From Coriolopsis trogii (taxonomy: Eukaryota > Basidiomycota > Agaricomycetes > Polyporales > Polyporaceae): a stretch of DNA of 64,000 nucleotides. The position numbers and the translations under genes are program-made. Below, one piece after another: positions 32,870-42,496 of the stretch (positions are counted from its first letter, which is position 1; every line of letters begins with the position of its first letter). Under the pieces are notes generated by a model, which was not told the DNA's origin, made no database searches, and saw nothing but the letters and a program-made list of their open reading frames with translations. The stretch is taken from assembly GCA_020543525.1 (NCBI GenBank), contig JAHYIO010000004.1, forward strand, positions 124,001-188,000, in the 5' to 3' direction.

Positions 32870-33820
32870 AAGCCCGTAGAGGGAGTGTGGGATCGCATCC
32901 GGGTCGGCTGGTGCACCCGCGGTTCGGTTGGTGCAGTGGGCAGGCAGCCGCGCGGAACGCAGTGCACTGCTTTATACCGAGCCGCGCGGCGCACCAATAC
33001 CAGAGATGACACCGACCGCGCGGCTCGGACACCCAAAGTCAGGGTGAAGCCCGCGCGGAACACCATATCGGGCTCGCCGTCGGGCCGCGCGGTACTCCTC
33101 GCACCACATGGCCAACTCCGCGCGGGTCACCGGACCACCATCTCCAATGCCGCTCGGTTCGCCATCCTGACCATAGCTGTATATTATTTCCCACTCAACA
33201 CCCGCTTCCACAGGTCCCAAACGCTATGCCAGGACCCATATGCTCCGACGAACACAGGCCGTCCGTCCGAGCCGCCAAAGTAGCCGGCTGGCGAACCGCA
33301 ACCCGACCCCTTACCCCCATCCCCCACCGCCCACACCGCCTTGCACAGGCCCCATATGCCCTCTAAACCACATCTCCCAGCATGGGAGTAGCCTCCATAA
33401 CTCGCCCAAGGCGTCCGGACCCATCCACCTGCCTCCCGGCCCACAAGCCGCCACCCGGTCCCCCTGCCCGGACCGCTCCAACTCACTGTTTCACCCCTCG
33501 TGTTGCTTTAATACGCCCGGTAAACGTTGCATTGTCACTCACAGTGCCTACAGGGACTATGCAGGTGAATACAGACAGTCTACGACCACAGAACGCGTCC
33601 AGATCGCTCATAACACGGTCCCCCTACCCCGGACCACCACCCGATCACTCACCCATACCCGGTCCGCGCGGCTCACCATTATGCCTCCCGGCCGACCACC
33701 CGCGCGGAACACCCCCCAGGTTCCCACGACCCGACCGCGCGGCGCTGCGTGCCACGCCCACACAGTGCATTTGCACCGCCGAGGGACACAGCATACAGTA
33801 TATTCTTACTGAATGGGCTG
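32870..33820 (-). repeat. Right terminal inverted repeat of the KDZ element
   Basis: Inverted counterpart of 13,055-14,006. It carries nine perfect CCGCGCGG sites (32,948-33,125 and 33,664-33,742) in mirror-image positions, plus a shared degenerate site CCGCTCGG near 33,153. The inner boundary, where similarity fades, is near 32,870. Confidence 0.88.
32948..33125. repeat. Phased CCGCGCGG array inside the right TIR
   Basis: Six sites at 32,948, 32,982, 33,016, 33,051, 33,085 and 33,118 (steps 34, 34, 35, 34, 33), the mirror image of 13,749-13,926. A further trio lies at 33,664, 33,700 and 33,735. Confidence 0.9.
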
Positions 33821-33828
33821 GCGCGTTC
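33821..33828. repeat. Right target-site duplication
   Basis: GCGCGTTC, the partner of 13,047-13,054. It lies in SDR copy C exon 2, three bases after the acceptor when read on the minus strand. Confidence 0.85.
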
Positions 33829-33949
33829 GGCCTGCATGTCAGCGATATGAGTGGCAGACGCAGCGGCCTCGTGATGATCTTCTTACCAGTCGGCAAACAA
33901 AACCAAGACCAATTCCCCTGGAGACACCGACAACAGCGTAGAAAGTCAT
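33829..33949 (-). pseudogene. SDR copy C, exon 1 and first bases of exon 2
   Basis: Exon 1 reads from ATG at 33,949 to 33,887 (63 nt, 21 codons) and contains FYAVVGVSRGIGL, the cofactor motif. A 55-bp intron (33,886-33,832, GTAAGA...GCAG) follows. Then come three bases of exon 2 (33,831-33,829) and the 8-bp target duplication. Exon 2 resumes at 13,054 on the other side of the KDZ element. Joining at a single copy of the target site leaves an open frame through exon 2, which supports this reconstruction. Confidence 0.9.
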
Positions 33950-34655
33950 GGCGAACCGTATACTTGGAACCCGGCTTGCGATGTTGTGGGCTGTGTAGTA
34001 TTTGTTGTATTAGTCTATACTCATACATACCGAATGAGAGCGCCGAAAGACTCGCCTATTCGGACATCCGCCGAACACTCCGGACAAATATGCACGCGTG
34101 CCGTAGTCTATTCACGATGATCGTGGACGAGCTCAGCTGCCAGTGAAGCCCTGACATTGAAGGTTTTGACTCTGTCCATGGCTAGAGTCGCTGTAGTACT
34201 ACTCACCTGATGCCCCATGTCTATTCACGAGCGATTCCTGACTAGTTGGGGGTCGAGAGACATATGCGTTCACAAGACGGCGGCTTACGTGGCAGACGAC
34301 GCGTGCGTCCTTGCATGCTTCGACCAGCTGCCATGCTGGGTGGAGCTGTGTGCCGTACAACATATTATCCTCTGTTCGCTCAGCTGGCCGTCAGGTTGTT
34401 TGTCCCTGTTTGTCAGTTTGGCCCCATCGAGAACTCAACGCCGGGCGCTTCTGACTTCTTCCACGTTCGTTCGCGACCATTCCGCCCGCATCGCCGACGC
34501 GGACTCCCGGCCCCGAGATTCCCTCCATTTCAAACGTTCTCGAGCTCGCGGGATGATTCAAAAGTTCTATTGCGTCCCTATGGAGGTCATCGTTGACCTC
34601 ATCGTTGACCATCGCCTGGAGTCCTGCTGGACGATTCTAGGGCCGCGCTACGACG
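33950..34655. other. Intergenic
   Basis: This holds the promoter of SDR copy C and the upstream region of the small heat-shock gene. An open frame at 34,217-34,675 has no recognisable motif and overlaps the TATA box of the next gene, so I do not call it. Confidence 0.4.
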
Positions 34656-34662
34656 TATATAA
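34656..34662 (+). promoter_or_regulatory. TATA box of the small heat-shock gene
   Basis: TATATAA lies 80 bp upstream of the ATG at 34,742, a normal position for a strongly inducible gene. I did not find a convincing array of heat-shock elements by eye. Confidence 0.6.
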
Positions 34663-34741
34663 CAAGCCGCTCTGAGGCCAACCAAGTCAACAAACACATT
34701 GCTCAAACCATTGAAATACACCCATCACGTCTATAGCGAAC

Positions 34742-35338
34742 ATGTCGCTCATCTCTACTCTCTTCAGCGATCCCTTCTCCAGCGAGTTCGACCGTCTCTT
34801 CGACGAGGCGTTTGCTCGCCGCACCGGCAACGCTGGCTCGCAAGTTGCGCGCCAGGACTCATCAGCTCCCAGGACGCTGAGACCAACGTGAGTGTCATAG
34901 AGTTTTTCACCACTGATGTGAGCGTAATATCATGCTGACTGGAACACACAGGGTCGACCTGCACGAGGATGCTGAGAAGAACCTCGTCACGGCGACGTTC
35001 GAGCTCCCCGGCCTGAAGAAAGAAGACGTCAGCATTGACATGCGGAACAACATCCTCACCGTTTCGGGCGAGACGAAGCAGGCCGAGGAGCGCAAGGAGG
35101 ACGGATACGTCGTCAAAGAGCGTCGTTACGGCAAGTTCTCCCGGTCGTTGCCTGTCCCCCAGGGCATCAAGGTGCGTCTCTACTCCTGTACGCGGTGGTG
35201 TGGATGCGAGGACCCAGGCTTACCCATGGTTGTCTGCAGCCTGAAGAGATCAAGGCGTCCTTGGAGAACGGTGTCCTCACCGTGACGTACCCGCGAACCA
35301 CGCCCGAGCAAGCTCCGAAGAAGATCACGGTCGCATGA
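34742..35338 (+). CDS. Small heat-shock protein, Hsp20/alpha-crystallin family (154 aa)
   Basis: Three exons (34,742-34,887, 34,952-35,171, 35,240-35,338) close in phase to 154 residues, the usual size. The N-terminus starts MSLISTLFSDPFSSEFDRLF. The alpha-crystallin domain spans about 50-145, with ATFELPGLKKEDVSI, ILTVSGE, YGKFSRSLPVP and the closing ENGVLTVTYPR. It ends PKKITVA. Its role is an ATP-independent chaperone that holds unfolding proteins in the cytosol. It converges on the ferric reductase gene 1.2 kb away. Confidence 0.93.
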
Positions 35339-36517
35339 GGAGGGGCCCGATTCTGTTTTTCTCGCATCTTGTCTTGTACGCACTGTATCAGTAGGCTCAA
35401 TGTACTTGTAATGCGGACGCGTGGCATGCAGTTCGTTGTTTGGGACATGATGCGAGGGTTTCCGGGAAGGGACGACGGGCGACCCTCAGTCTGTCAGAGA
35501 GAGAACTCGTTCCAAGGGTCGCAAAGCTGCGACGTCCTCACCAAGAATGTTGTAGGTGAGAAGCGTGTGTACTGGCGCAATCAAAGCCCATTAAAAGAGA
35601 ATGGCTTGCGGTCTCGGATACCCCTACTCACGTTCTTCGACCGCCAACGAAGAGAGGTTGGTATAGCCGTGACTTGAGGAACACGCGAGCAGGATCCGGA
35701 TCTTTCATGTCTCGGAAAACTAGAAGGAACTCTTGCCCAATGCCCAATGGTGACTGATGGAAGAACGGCTCGGCGGGGTGCTGCCAGAGCAGGATGGAGA
35801 GCATGATCTTCTGGATGTCGCGAAGATGGTGTGGTTCGGTCAAGCAAAGAGGATACATTGCAGGTAGACCGTATTTGTGTGCTTGACGGTACTGGCGAGA
35901 GAGAATGCTCGAAAGGGATTCGTGCCAATCCCTGCCCGATGAGACATGTGAAGGAAGATGTTGGATCTTGGTCTCCAATCCTCACCATAGTACCAGCCTT
36001 ACTGTCCTCCCGCGAGCGTGCTTCGGCCAAGTCGCCTGACCTAAAAAAATTGGAAGGTATGTGGTGGGACAGGTTGCTGGCGATTATGCAGCTATGGTGC
36101 GCTTGACCATTATTGAAGACAGACAAGAAACAGAGAGCAAGGGCAAAGCATACGTCAAGCAGGACACAACATGCATGTGGACAGAGGACAGCGTCGCCCT
36201 TCAGACGCCTGAACGATCACATGACCTCTATCCCAACGAGAGTCGCACTAGGATACACTATCATACAGGGTCGCCCAGTGTACGATGAATGGCTTGGATC
36301 AAGTAGGGCAAATAAAACACACACCACCTTGCTTATCCCGCCTTCATATTCGACGACAGGTGAAATCCCCTCGCACAACATGCGTCCAGCGCATCCACCA
36401 TCGCTGCTCTCGCAACGTCGTCAAGTCATGAAGCATTACACTACATCACAACATCCCACACATAATATTACATGACATCCGAATCACTGTCCCAAGGCTC
36501 CCACCCAAGCCCGATCC
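35339..36517. other. Convergent spacer with a possible relic ORF on the minus strand
   Basis: Minus-strand text at 35,978-35,628 reads like true protein (HKYGLPAMYPLCLTEPHHL, LLWQHPAEPFFHQSPLGIG, VFRDMKDPDPARVF) and ends in a stop, but no start or upstream exon can be joined. It may be the remains of a gene or an unrecognised 3' exon. The rest is featureless. Confidence 0.35.
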
Positions 36518-38651
36518 TCAGATCGCAAACAGCTCCGTGTGCAGCCCGACGCCGCCCAGCTCGACGCCCCTCGTCATGCTCACCCGCGCGACCGCATTGT
36601 GCGCCTCGCGCGTGAGCGACTCGGGGCCCGCCGCGCACACCGCGACCCCGCCTCCGAGCCCGACCCAGTTCAGCCGCGCCGACGCCGACACCGACGGCGC
36701 CATCTCCAGCGCCAGCTCGCTCTCCTCCGAGTCGATCGACTTCGTCTCGGCGTCCCGCCCCTTCGCGGAAGACGTCGACGACGACGAGGATGGGGGTGGA
36801 GGAGTGATGACGTCCCGGAGGAGCCCGGTGACCGACGGCCGTGTCGCGACGACGACGTCCATGTTGGGGATCGAGGGGACCTCTTCGGGGTTGCAGAGGC
36901 AGGTGACGTATACGGTGATGTGCAGGTCGAGGGATGTGCCCTCGAGCGCATGCGCGATCTCCGTCAGCATGGGAGCGAACCAGTGGATAGCGCCTACGTC
37001 AAGAGCCGCGTCAGCCACGGGACGTCAGAAACTCGAGCGACGCCTGGCGGAGACTTACCGTACGAACGGACACACCACGCGAACTCGATGCGGCGCGTCT
37101 TCTCTCCGTGCTCCCTGCCGAGCTTGACGCAGCGCGCAACGATGTCGTCCAGGAGGCCAAGGGTGAAGGTGGCGCCAGATCCTCCGGCAACGAGCAGCAC
37201 AGTCTCGTAGTCTGCAAGGTCGATGCTGCTCCCACCGTAGGGGCCGTCGATCATGACCTGGATGGGCACACCGGACTGCTCGCCCTTCTCGACGCCCAGA
37301 CGGGCCTGCTCGGTCTGGGCATACTGGTTGATTGCGCGGGTCCAGTCTCCTACCGCACGCGCGGCGAGAGTGATGCTGTTGCCGGGAATGCACGAGGATG
37401 ACGCTGGGGCGTTGACAATCGTGAGCGGGTGAGACTCAAAGACACGGCCCGAGAAGAAGACGCGGAGGCGGACATGCTGGCCTGCTACCCAGCCATCATC
37501 GCAGTCGTGAACATGAATCTGATGAGGGATTATAGGTCAGTTATGCGAAGCAAGTAACCCACAAGGATGAGACATACCAATGTCATCTGATTGTCGATAG
37601 GGACCAGAGTGGCATCCTTGATGCGGTAACGGAACATGCGTAGGAGAACGTCGAAACCGTAGAAGGCTAGAGGAGGGAAGATCCACGGCGCGGCGTACAT
37701 TGTGTGGTAGCAAATGGTGACGAAGAACGCTACGTAGCCTAGCACGTGGACGATGAAGAAAGATTGGTAGAGGTACCGCCGGATGGGGCGGAAGGACGTA
37801 AGCACCAGGACACATAGAACTCCTAGGGCAGCAACGCCTGACGTCTCCTTCTGCTGTCCAAGGATGGGGATGTCGTACTCAAGGTGATTGCTGATCCAAA
37901 GAGCGCCATGCACGGTGGAGCCGATGAACATGCCGCGGCCAGCCCAGCGATGGATGTAGTTGAGACTCTCATAGCCGTGGCCGGGACCGAGAAGCAGGGA
38001 CAGTATTGAGTTCTTCGTAGCGAAGAGGAAGACGACGGGGAACTGGGCGAGCGCCAAGAATCCTGCCCGAATGTTAGCGGGATGCAGAGACAGCGAACGA
38101 CGATGGACGCTTACCCGCTCGATTGGGATTTTCAGCGAGGGGTGCGTGCATGGTGATGCACGCGATGACGAGTGCGAGATATGCAGCGATGACGATCACT
38201 GGCAGGACAGAATGAGCGTCCGATCGGACCGCAGCAAGAGGAAATGGAACGCACTCTGCCCCAAGTCTAGTTCCACGCCAGGTAATGTCCAAAGCGTTGG
38301 TGACCATAGGGTCTCTAAGATGCCCGAAATCCTCCGTCTTGACCGTGAAGGCGGGACGTCTGCGCCCCCCGGCGAGACGTATCCTTTACCGCTCTCGGTG
38401 ACGCCCGTAACGAGTCCGCGAAATAGCCGGCGGGTCCTGAATGCTCGGGCGACGTGGGGGACGGAGGCTAGCACTGCAGCGCCGAGGGCCGCTGCCCATA
38501 TGATGGAGAACTTCCTCTGCCATTTCGGGTCCTCGACGTAGGAGCTGTGGGTGTATTAGATAGAGTCGGGGAGCGAGAGCAGAGAGGACGGCACGGACTT
38601 GTACTGTTGCAGCTCTGATGGAATGACTGGCGGAGCTCCGAAGTCGGTCAT
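36518..38651 (-). CDS. Ferric/cupric reductase, FRE/NOX family transmembrane flavocytochrome (615 aa)
   Basis: Six exons (38,651-38,599, 38,544-38,255, 38,198-38,115, 38,062-37,578, 37,518-37,059, 36,993-36,518) close in phase to 615 residues. The N-terminal half is a multi-span haem domain: AYLALVIACITMHAPL, LALAQFPVVFLFATK, IHRWAGRGMFIGSTVHGALW and SFFIVHVLGYVAFFVTICYH, whose histidines are the haem ligands. The cytosolic half has the FAD motif SHPLTIVNAP, then GPYGG and VAGGSGATFTLGLL for NADPH, and CAAGPESL near the end. It should reduce Fe(III) or Cu(II) outside the cell with cytosolic NADPH. It is divergent from a Ctr copper transporter, so cupric reduction for that transporter is plausible. 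Confidence 0.9.
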
Positions 38652-39106
38652 GGTCGGAGGGAGGACGTCGCTGAGCACAGGTCAGGCCGACGGGATGGTG
38701 GGGATGGCAGAGGGGGGAGTGGTCGACGGCGTCTGAGGAAAGTGTCCGGAGCAGTTATCGCACATGGAGCGCCCACGGCGTGTTTGGGCGGGCCAAACAA
38801 GAGAGAAAAAGTCTTTCACGTTGACAGACGTTCGAAGCGCTGACTGGACGGGTTCCTGCCACAGTACTCAGTGCACGCGCACGACTCGCCATGGCCCAGC
38901 GACTCTTGGCCTGCGTTCCAAGCCTCCTCCAGACCGTCTGCAGCCGATCGCAATACTTTCCAAACATGCAAACTACTCGCTCAGAGTCTGGAACAAGACA
39001 GTGCTCGCATAAATTGACCGACAAACCGACAGGAGAACGTCTGCGTGGTCGCCCATCGTCTGCGTCTCTCCCATAAGCCCCCACCCTCATCCATCTTCTC
39101 ACCGTC
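38652..39106. promoter_or_regulatory. Shared divergent promoter, ferric reductase and Ctr copper transporter
   Basis: 455 bp between the two ATGs. A GCATAAATT element near 39,005 lies about 100 bp before the Ctr start. CTCGCTCA at about 38,970 is close to, but not the same as, copper-regulator sites known from yeasts. Co-regulation by metal status is inferred from the arrangement. Confidence 0.5.
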
Positions 39107-39941
39107 ATGGATATGTCCATGACTACGACCTCGATGACAGCAAGCATCACAGCATCCGCTGCGCATGCCACGGCGAGCATGAGCATGGACATGGGAAGCA
39201 AGAGCTCATGCAAGATCTCCGTGAGTCTCCTCATCGTCCGTTCTCGGCTGTCCACCATACCACCTTCACACATGATGTAGTTCTTTGTCGTTGCTACTTA
39301 TGACTAGGTTTTTAGACGTTAGATATACTCACTCGTGGTCCTTAGATGCTGTGGAACTGGTACACGGTCGACACATGTTTCATCGCTAGTTCCTGGCATA
39401 TCACCAGCAAGGGGATGTTCGCCGGCTCTTGCATCGGCGTCATCTTGCTCGTGATGGCCCTCGAGCTTCTCCGCCGCGGCCAGCGCGAGTTCGACCGCTA
39501 CCTCCGGCGTGTCAACACCGTAGTCCTCAGCGACTCGCGCGGAGACAACGGCAGTACGAACCTCGACTTCAAGGGCTCGACTCCGAGCTGCGATCGGGTC
39601 GTCCGAGTCGACCGCTTGAAGCTTTGGCAGCAACTCATCCGTGCCGCGCTCTTCACTGTTCAGTTCGCAGTCGGGTACTTTGTGATGTTGCTCGCTATGT
39701 ACTACAACGGTACGTTCGCTTGTCGCTCACGTCAGCCGACTTCCGTTCACGAGCCCTATACATTTGATGCAGGTTACTTCATCATTTGCATCTTCATCGG
39801 TGCTTTCCTTGGCTCTACGCTCTTCCAATGGGATACCTTCGCCAACGGCGAGTACGTGTTTTATGTACTGTTACTTCGTGTAACAAATATTAACCACTGG
39901 CATACAGCGGTCCGGAGACACGGGATTCGTGTTGCAACTGA
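39107..39941 (+). CDS. Ctr-family copper transporter 1 (196 aa)
   Basis: Four exons (39,107-39,220, 39,346-39,709, 39,773-39,851, 39,908-39,941) close in phase to 196 residues. The extracellular N-terminus is Met-rich (MDMSMTTTSM, MSMDMG). TM1 follows CKISMLWNW. TM2 has MxxxM at Met152-Met156 (MLLAM). TM3 has GxxxG at 169-173 (GAFLG), and the C-terminus ends with two cysteines (CCN), as in copper-delivering tails. It imports Cu(I) as a trimer in the plasma or vacuolar membrane. The reductase next door would supply Cu(I). Confidence 0.92.
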
Positions 39942-40298
39942 GCGGTCCGAGTGCTGACAGTATGAAGTATTTGGGCGACTGTGATTCATTGTCATAGTAT
40001 GCGCTTTCTCTCTACGGACCCAACTTTTTGGCGTTGCGAGCTCTCTGAATGCCGGATAAACGTACAGTCGAATGCTGCGGCGTATGCATTTTGATTGTGC
40101 TTCGAGCTTGTGTGATTGTTTGGGTCGTGATCGAGCGTCGAGTACTCCGAAGATTGTCCCGTGTCTGCGCAATGATGACCCCAGATGTAACAACATCACT
40201 ATAGCCGAGATACAGCAGAGGCTCAAAGGGACTGCAGCGATGCGGGCTGAAGCCCCAGTCGCTCGAGAACCGCGTCGTTCATTGTACCTTAGATCACC

Positions 40299-41121
40299 AT
40301 GGTTCGCATACTCGCATCCCTCGTCAGCGTTTCCCTACTGCTCTGCACACCTACTCTTGCGCAAGCCCAGAACACGACCAGTAAGCCATCCCAGCTCTCC
40401 TATCCAGCTCACGACAAGTGTCCGCTACTGCATACACCCCACTCACAGCCCCAACCAAGTTCGGCATCATCCTCTTCCCCGCCTTCGAGCCCATCGACGT
40501 CTTCGGGCCCGCCGAAGTCCTCCAGATGCTCTCCCGCAGCACGCACCTCGACCTCTACCTCATCTCCTCCTCCACCAGCCCCTCCACGCTCGACCCATTC
40601 AGCACCGCCCCGCGCTCCCCCTCCATGAACCCGTTCAACTCGACCTTCTTCCAGTCCGTCGTCCCCACGCACACCCTCGCCACCGCCCCCGCCGACGTCG
40701 ACGTCCTCCTCGTCCCCGGCGGCCTCGGCACGCGCGCGCCCACGACCTCGGCCCGACCGTCGCGTACATCGCCCGCGCGTTCCCCCGCGTGCACTCGCTC
40801 ATCAGCGTGTGCACCGGCGCGCTGCTCGTCGCGCAGACGGGCCTGCTCGACGGGAAGCGGGCGACGACGAACAAGGTCGCGTGGGGGAGCGTTACGCCGC
40901 TGTACCCTGCCGTGCGCTGGGACAGGTCCGCGCGGTGGGCCGTCGACGGGAAGATCTGGTCGTCGGTCGGGAGGGGTGAGTGCGGGGATCGACATCGTCA
41001 CGCTCGCGTGGATCGCGGAGGTGTACTGTATGGCGAGGCGGCGGCGAGGGACACGGCGAACCGGATCGAGTACGAGTGGCGGAACGATCCTAGCTGGGAT
41101 GTCTTTGGCTACGTATGGTAG
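40299..41121 (+). pseudogene. DJ-1/PfpI-like (GATase1-fold) secreted protein, frame-disrupted
   Basis: Exon 1 encodes a signal peptide (MVRILASLVSVSLLLC...AQAQ). After a 67-bp intron the frame runs through FGIILFPAFEPIDVFGPAEV and DVLLVPGGLGTR. It then must shift at the CG run near 40,729-40,740 to reach HDLGPTVAYIARAFPRV, VCTGALL (nucleophile Cys) and DGKRATTNKVAWG. A second shift near 40,970 is needed for VSAGIDIVTLAWIAEVY, and a third near 41,025-41,035 for the closing GEAAARDTANRIEYEW. With three indels it is either a young pseudogene or carries sequencing errors in GC-rich DNA. The family includes isonitrile-hydratase-like and thiol-hydrolase proteins. It sits between the two Ctr genes. 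Confidence 0.7.
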
Positions 41122-41752
41122 AGCAGCTATAGCCCTCCCGTAATATCGGGAATCGCAATGTAAGCACACAGCGGATCTATAGACCCGAGACCGAGACCGA
41201 GAGGCCAGAATGCCCATCCGCCCGCTCAGCGTCGTGTATCCCCGTCAACAACCTCCTCCCTCAGGATCCTCCTCGCCTCCACCAAAGCCCTCCCCAACAG
41301 ATTCGTCCCCCACCCCCACCCCTCCCTCTACCCTCCCTCGTCCAGTGCCCTCACGCTCCTCGCCGTCCGGCAGGGTGACGCGCGCAGTGAACGGGGAGGG
41401 GTACCACTAAGATGCCCAGCCGTGCAGCTGCTCGGGCTTCCGAACGAAGACGAAGACGTCTGGCGTGTGGGGCATCGTTTCAGGGACGTGATGTTGTGGA
41501 GGATAGTACTGGTTCGTGTGGGTGGCTGTGGGAGGGTGGTCGACCAAGTTGAGTCGACCAGCGTACATGACACGATGGTGGCGTAGACAACAGCGGACCC
41601 GCGTTGTCATTGGAGGTCATGTACAAAATATCAACATCATATATAGCCATGAGCATCGTGAGCGAGTAGGTGTACATCTGTGCGAGACTACAGAGTGTCC
41701 AACAAACGAAAGGTCGTACTGAGCGAATCTGAGCTCCGTTTGGCAGCGCCTT
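41122..41752. other. Intergenic, no gene seen
   Basis: Pro/Ser-rich translations from 41,210 reflect CT-rich low-complexity DNA. The remainder is featureless. Confidence 0.4.
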
Positions 41753-42496
41753 TCAGTGGTGACCGGCATGGCTGGCGAACCTTCCAAACAGAGTCTCGCC
41801 CACACCCAGTCCGACCACGATGGAGATGATGAACGACACTTGGAAGGTCCTGTGACATTTGTCAGGGCGGACATCAGCAGACGAGACAGATCGGGAACGT
41901 ACATGATCGCAAGCATGATCGCAAAATGGAGTGCGGACTGGACGGCGTGAATGATGCCGCGGGGAATGTCGTGGGCAGCGATGAAGGGAGGGCCGTTGCG
42001 CAAGGTGACAGCGTCGCGGACGCGGCTGGCAGCCAGGCCACGAACCTTATCCTTCCCCGCCGAGGAAGCGTTCATCCGGTCAGCCAGGATAATTTGAGCC
42101 CTGCTCAAGCATCAGCGATTGAAACTCGTAGGAATGTGATGGGTGTAGGAATAACGAGACAATATGGATAAAGGAAAGAGCAAGTACAACTTACCTCTTG
42201 CTCCAGTGGGCTTCCATGACCGCTCGGCACACAGCCATCCATCGGTCGACAAGACCCAACAAAAACAACCCAATGCATGTTCCGACCATTGCGCCCTTGC
42301 TCGAGGGTACCCAACCGTAAAACCAGAGGACGTCTCCAGGCGTGAAGTGGAGCCAGGGGATCATCATGCCCGCAGCGAGGTCCATGGCACCATCCATGGA
42401 CATGTCCATACCATTGCCGTGTGCGCGAACGACGGACGCAAGCACGGCCGTCAGGGCGAGGGGAGTCAGAAGGCGGGAGAGACTGAAGGGGGACAT
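41753..42496 (-). CDS. Ctr-family copper transporter 2 (198 aa)
   Basis: Three exons (42,496-42,195, 42,100-41,903, 41,849-41,753) close in phase to 198 residues. A cleavable-looking signal (LLTPLALTAVLASVVRA) is followed by a Met/His motif (HGNGMDMSMDG). TM1 holds GAMVGTCIGLFLLGLV. TM2 ends in MxxxM at Met163-Met167 (MLAIM). TM3 holds GLGVG, a GxxxG match. The C-terminus ends HAGHH, a possible metal tail instead of the cysteines of transporter 1. It is a diverged paralogue, not a tandem duplicate, and may act in a different membrane. Confidence 0.9.

Larger units (their letters stand above)
13055..33820. mobile_element. KDZ-superfamily DNA transposon, 20.8 kb, apparently complete, with TET/JBP cargo
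   Basis: Seen directly: identical 8-bp direct repeats GCGCGTTC at 13,047-13,054 and 33,821-33,828, long inverted repeats just inside them, six open genes between, and a host gene whose exon 1 lies right of the element and exons 2-6 left. A 190-codon conceptual translation of the two inverted repeats differs at only 10 positions. Order of genes: 239-aa unknown (-), KDZ transposase (-), TET/JBP (-), 942-aa unknown (+), Zn-cluster/coiled-coil (-), 476-aa repeat protein (+). Known of the family: KDZ elements are large DNA transposons, abundant in basidiomycetes and often linked to TET/JBP genes; 8-bp target duplications are described for Zisupton-type elements. Inferred: the copy could be autonomous. 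Confidence 0.93.

Noticed and set aside
13055..33820. Idea that the SDR gene is cargo of the transposon
   Set aside because: The SDR exons lie outside the target-site duplications on both sides. The gene is the insertion target.
34217..34675. 152-codon frame upstream of the small heat-shock gene
   Set aside because: It overlaps the TATA box of that gene and has no recognisable motif.
34380..34741. Heat-shock elements upstream of the Hsp20 gene
   Set aside because: Scattered TTC and GAA triplets occur, but I saw no run of three properly alternating units.
36537..37210. Two long plus-strand frames over the ferric reductase 3' exons
   Set aside because: Shadows of the minus-strand reductase, whose exon phases close and whose motifs are unambiguous.
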